A stretch of DNA of 64,000 bases from Roseburia sp. (GTDB taxonomy: Bacteria; Bacillota; Clostridia; Lachnospirales; Lachnospiraceae), in assembly GCA_026168605.1 (NCBI GenBank), contig JAPFDX010000020.1:17939-81938 (forward strand). The letters are read 5' to 3'. The notes under the pieces are model-generated. The model was not told the DNA's origin and did not search any database. It was given only the letters and a program-made list of their open reading frames with translations. Each line of letters opens with the position of its first letter. Position 1 is the stretch's first letter. Position numbers and translations under genes: made by a program. Below are positions 63,060 through 64,000 of the stretch, piece by piece.

Positions 63060-63623
63060 TTAGTGGGATTTATAAATATAATTCGATATGAATGTTAAGA
63101 GTGGAACGAGGTCTTCTTTATTCAATAAGGAGGACAACAACAGAGTAAATACATAGTCAATGAACTTCTCATCTGAAAACTCATCGTTAAAAATCTCCGG
63201 ATTCACGGATGTGTCTTTCCTCAATACAACCAAAAGATTTTTCTTTAGTCTGGAAAAATAGGAGTTCATCATTTCGATTCCTTCTTTTTTTCCTTCAGAG
63301 GCAAAACTCAGATAATGTATGGAAAAAAATCCGGGATATCTGGAATTTCCGTTTTCAATCGTTTCATACATACACTTGACCACTTCGGGAAAACGATCGA
63401 AATCGCTCAAATTGTTAAATGGTTCAAATATTTCTTTCCAGATGCTTTCTACTGTCGCAATGACCAGTTCTGTCTTTGACGGGAAATAATTGTATAGCGT
63501 TCCAATCGATATCCCGCATTCTCTCGTGATCGTTCTGACGTTAAATGATGAGAAACCATTTTGTAAAATGTATTTTTTACTTACCTTTAAAATATCCGCT
63601 TCCGTTGTCAACTGTTTATTCAA
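63060..63623 (-). CDS. TetR/AcrR family repressor
   Basis: A 187-residue repressor: TEADILKVSKKYILQNGFSSFNVRTITRECGISIGTLYNYFPSK is the standard TetR DNA-binding head (read in blocks), with a ligand domain after it. The likely start is TTG at 63623, six bases after GGGAGG; the ATG at 63641 lies within the operator. It sits on a near-perfect promoter with an operator over the start point, so it should be self-regulated and control the two membrane genes downstream. Ligand unknown. Confidence 0.85.
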   Translation of the reverse strand: MNKQLTTEADILKVSKKYILQNGFSSFNVRTITRECGISIGTLYNYFPSKTELVIATVESIWKEIFEPFNNLSDFDRFPEVVKCMYETIENGNSRYPGFFSIHYLSFASEGKKEGIEMMNSYFSRLKKNLLVVLRKDTSVNPEIFNDEFSDEKFIDYVFTLLLSSLLNKEDLVPLLTFISNYIYKSH

Positions 63624-63636
63624 AAAAACCTCCCAT

Positions 63637-63657
63637 AACATGAACGCTGTTCATGTT
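63637..63657. promoter_or_regulatory. TetR operator 1 (autoregulatory)
   Basis: Perfect 9-bp inverted repeat AACATGAAC-GCT-GTTCATGTT, placed directly over the predicted transcription start of tetR. Its core matches the second site at 63018. Confidence 0.75.
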
Positions 63658-63661
63658 GAAG

Positions 63662-63690
63662 ATAATATATCTTTTTTCCGTTTCTGTCAA
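63662..63690 (-). promoter_or_regulatory. Promoter of the tetR gene
   Basis: Perfect TTGACA (63690-63685), 17-base spacer and TATTAT (63667-63662). Operator 1 begins immediately downstream. Confidence 0.8.
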
Positions 63691-63693
63691 GGT

Positions 63694-64000
63694 TTAAATC
63701 TTCAAACCGAACTCCCGGTACAACTTTTTTCGGTATGTCGTATCCTCCGCTGCTCTTTTTAAGTCCTCGATGCGTGAAGCTTCCAGCAGAAGCTTTGTCA
63801 GTTCACTAAATAGTTTCTCTCCTTCGGCTAGTCCTTCTTCCTTTCCCCTGGCTAGTCCCTTCTTCTCACCCTCGGCAAGTCCTGCTTCCTTTCCACACTC
63901 ATAGGCTTCATCCGCCGCGATCCTTCTCTCATTCTCGATATGACGCTCTTCATCATACTCTGTCAGTAACATCGAACGCACCTCCTCGCGCTGGCTGCGC
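63694..64000 (-). CDS. Rpn family nuclease/transposase-like protein, C-terminal part (cut by window edge)
   Basis: An open frame running in from the right edge (visible start RSQREEVRSMLLTEYDEE) to a stop at 63694. The REEVxxMLLTEYDEE segment and the following Glu/Gly/Lys-rich repeats (GLAEGEKKGLARGKEEG) are the typical tail of Rpn/PD-(D/E)XK recombination-promoting nucleases. The catalytic part lies outside the window, so activity cannot be judged. A GTG inside the frame at 63981 is not the true start. Confidence 0.75.
   Translation of the reverse strand, partial: RSQREEVRSMLLTEYDEERHIENERRIAADEAYECGKEAGLAEGEKKGLARGKEEGLAEGEKLFSELTKLLLEASRIEDLKRAAEDTTYRKKLYREFGLKI

Noticed and set aside
63624..63641. 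ATG at 63641 as the tetR start
   Set aside because: It lies inside the operator next to the predicted transcription start; the TTG at 63623 has GGGAGG at ideal spacing.

Overview
The window looks like a chromosomal segment of a spore-forming Gram-positive Clostridium-class bacterium, most likely Lachnospiraceae. The support is a SipL-type spore coat protein (three SPOCS-like regions plus LysM), a Veg homologue, a yvyF-comF pair, the cdaA-cdaR-glmM cluster, a YesM/YesN two-component system and low-GC Gram-positive promoters in a genome of intermediate GC. All genes except one (plsC) are on the minus strand, so transcription runs from high to low coordinates. No rRNA, tRNA or CRISPR array was seen.

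Region A (1-25377) is one long colinear surface-polysaccharide locus read from a promoter upstream of rfbB. It encodes dTDP-rhamnose synthesis (rfbB, rfbA, rfbC), a Wzm/Wzt exporter whose ATPase has a C-terminal glycan-binding-type domain, a separate methyltransferase and kinase-fold protein resembling the two halves of the WbdD chain-capping enzyme, a polyprenyl-phosphate sugar-1-phosphate transferase, a Wzz-like protein fused to a degenerate tyrosine-kinase domain, a Wzy-like polymerase, six glycosyltransferases, a sugar epimerase/reductase, a Wzx flippase, LicD, and a LicC-like cytidylyltransferase fused to a CobD/HisC-like aminotransferase-fold domain. A two-gene membrane module (DUF6077-like plus partner) occurs in the middle and again at the left edge. 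Both export logics, Wzx/Wzy and Wzm/Wzt, are therefore present.

Region B (25405-33708) is a carbohydrate-uptake module: two permeases, a lipoprotein binding protein, a GH31-type glycosidase and a YesN/YesM regulator pair. It separates rfbB/A/C from rfbD. Region C (33710-42763) is a tightly packed run beginning at a strong promoter: two membrane proteins, cdaA, cdaR, glmM, an HPr protein, rfbD, a GtrII-like membrane glucosyltransferase and a GtrB-like transferase. Its last gene stops one base before the sensor kinase start.

Region D (42771-63000) is mostly housekeeping: a large cruciform-like element, yvyF, comF, aroK, aroE, a Crp/Fnr regulator, map, an NlpC/P60 hydrolase behind an elaborate hairpin/terminator leader with an upstream ORF, a Tyr/Gln-repeat membrane protein, sipL, veg, a PrcB-like lipoprotein, plsC, murF, ddl, hpf, a DUF2156-GNAT protein and an AraC regulator. 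Region E (61910-64000) holds two small membrane proteins, a TetR repressor with two matching operators, and the end of an Rpn-type nuclease gene cut by the window edge.

The items most worth a second look are the split WbdD-like capping module, the LicC-aminotransferase fusion beside LicD, the NlpC leader, and the cruciform element at 42771-43105. Function assignments rest on reading motifs by eye; no database search was run.
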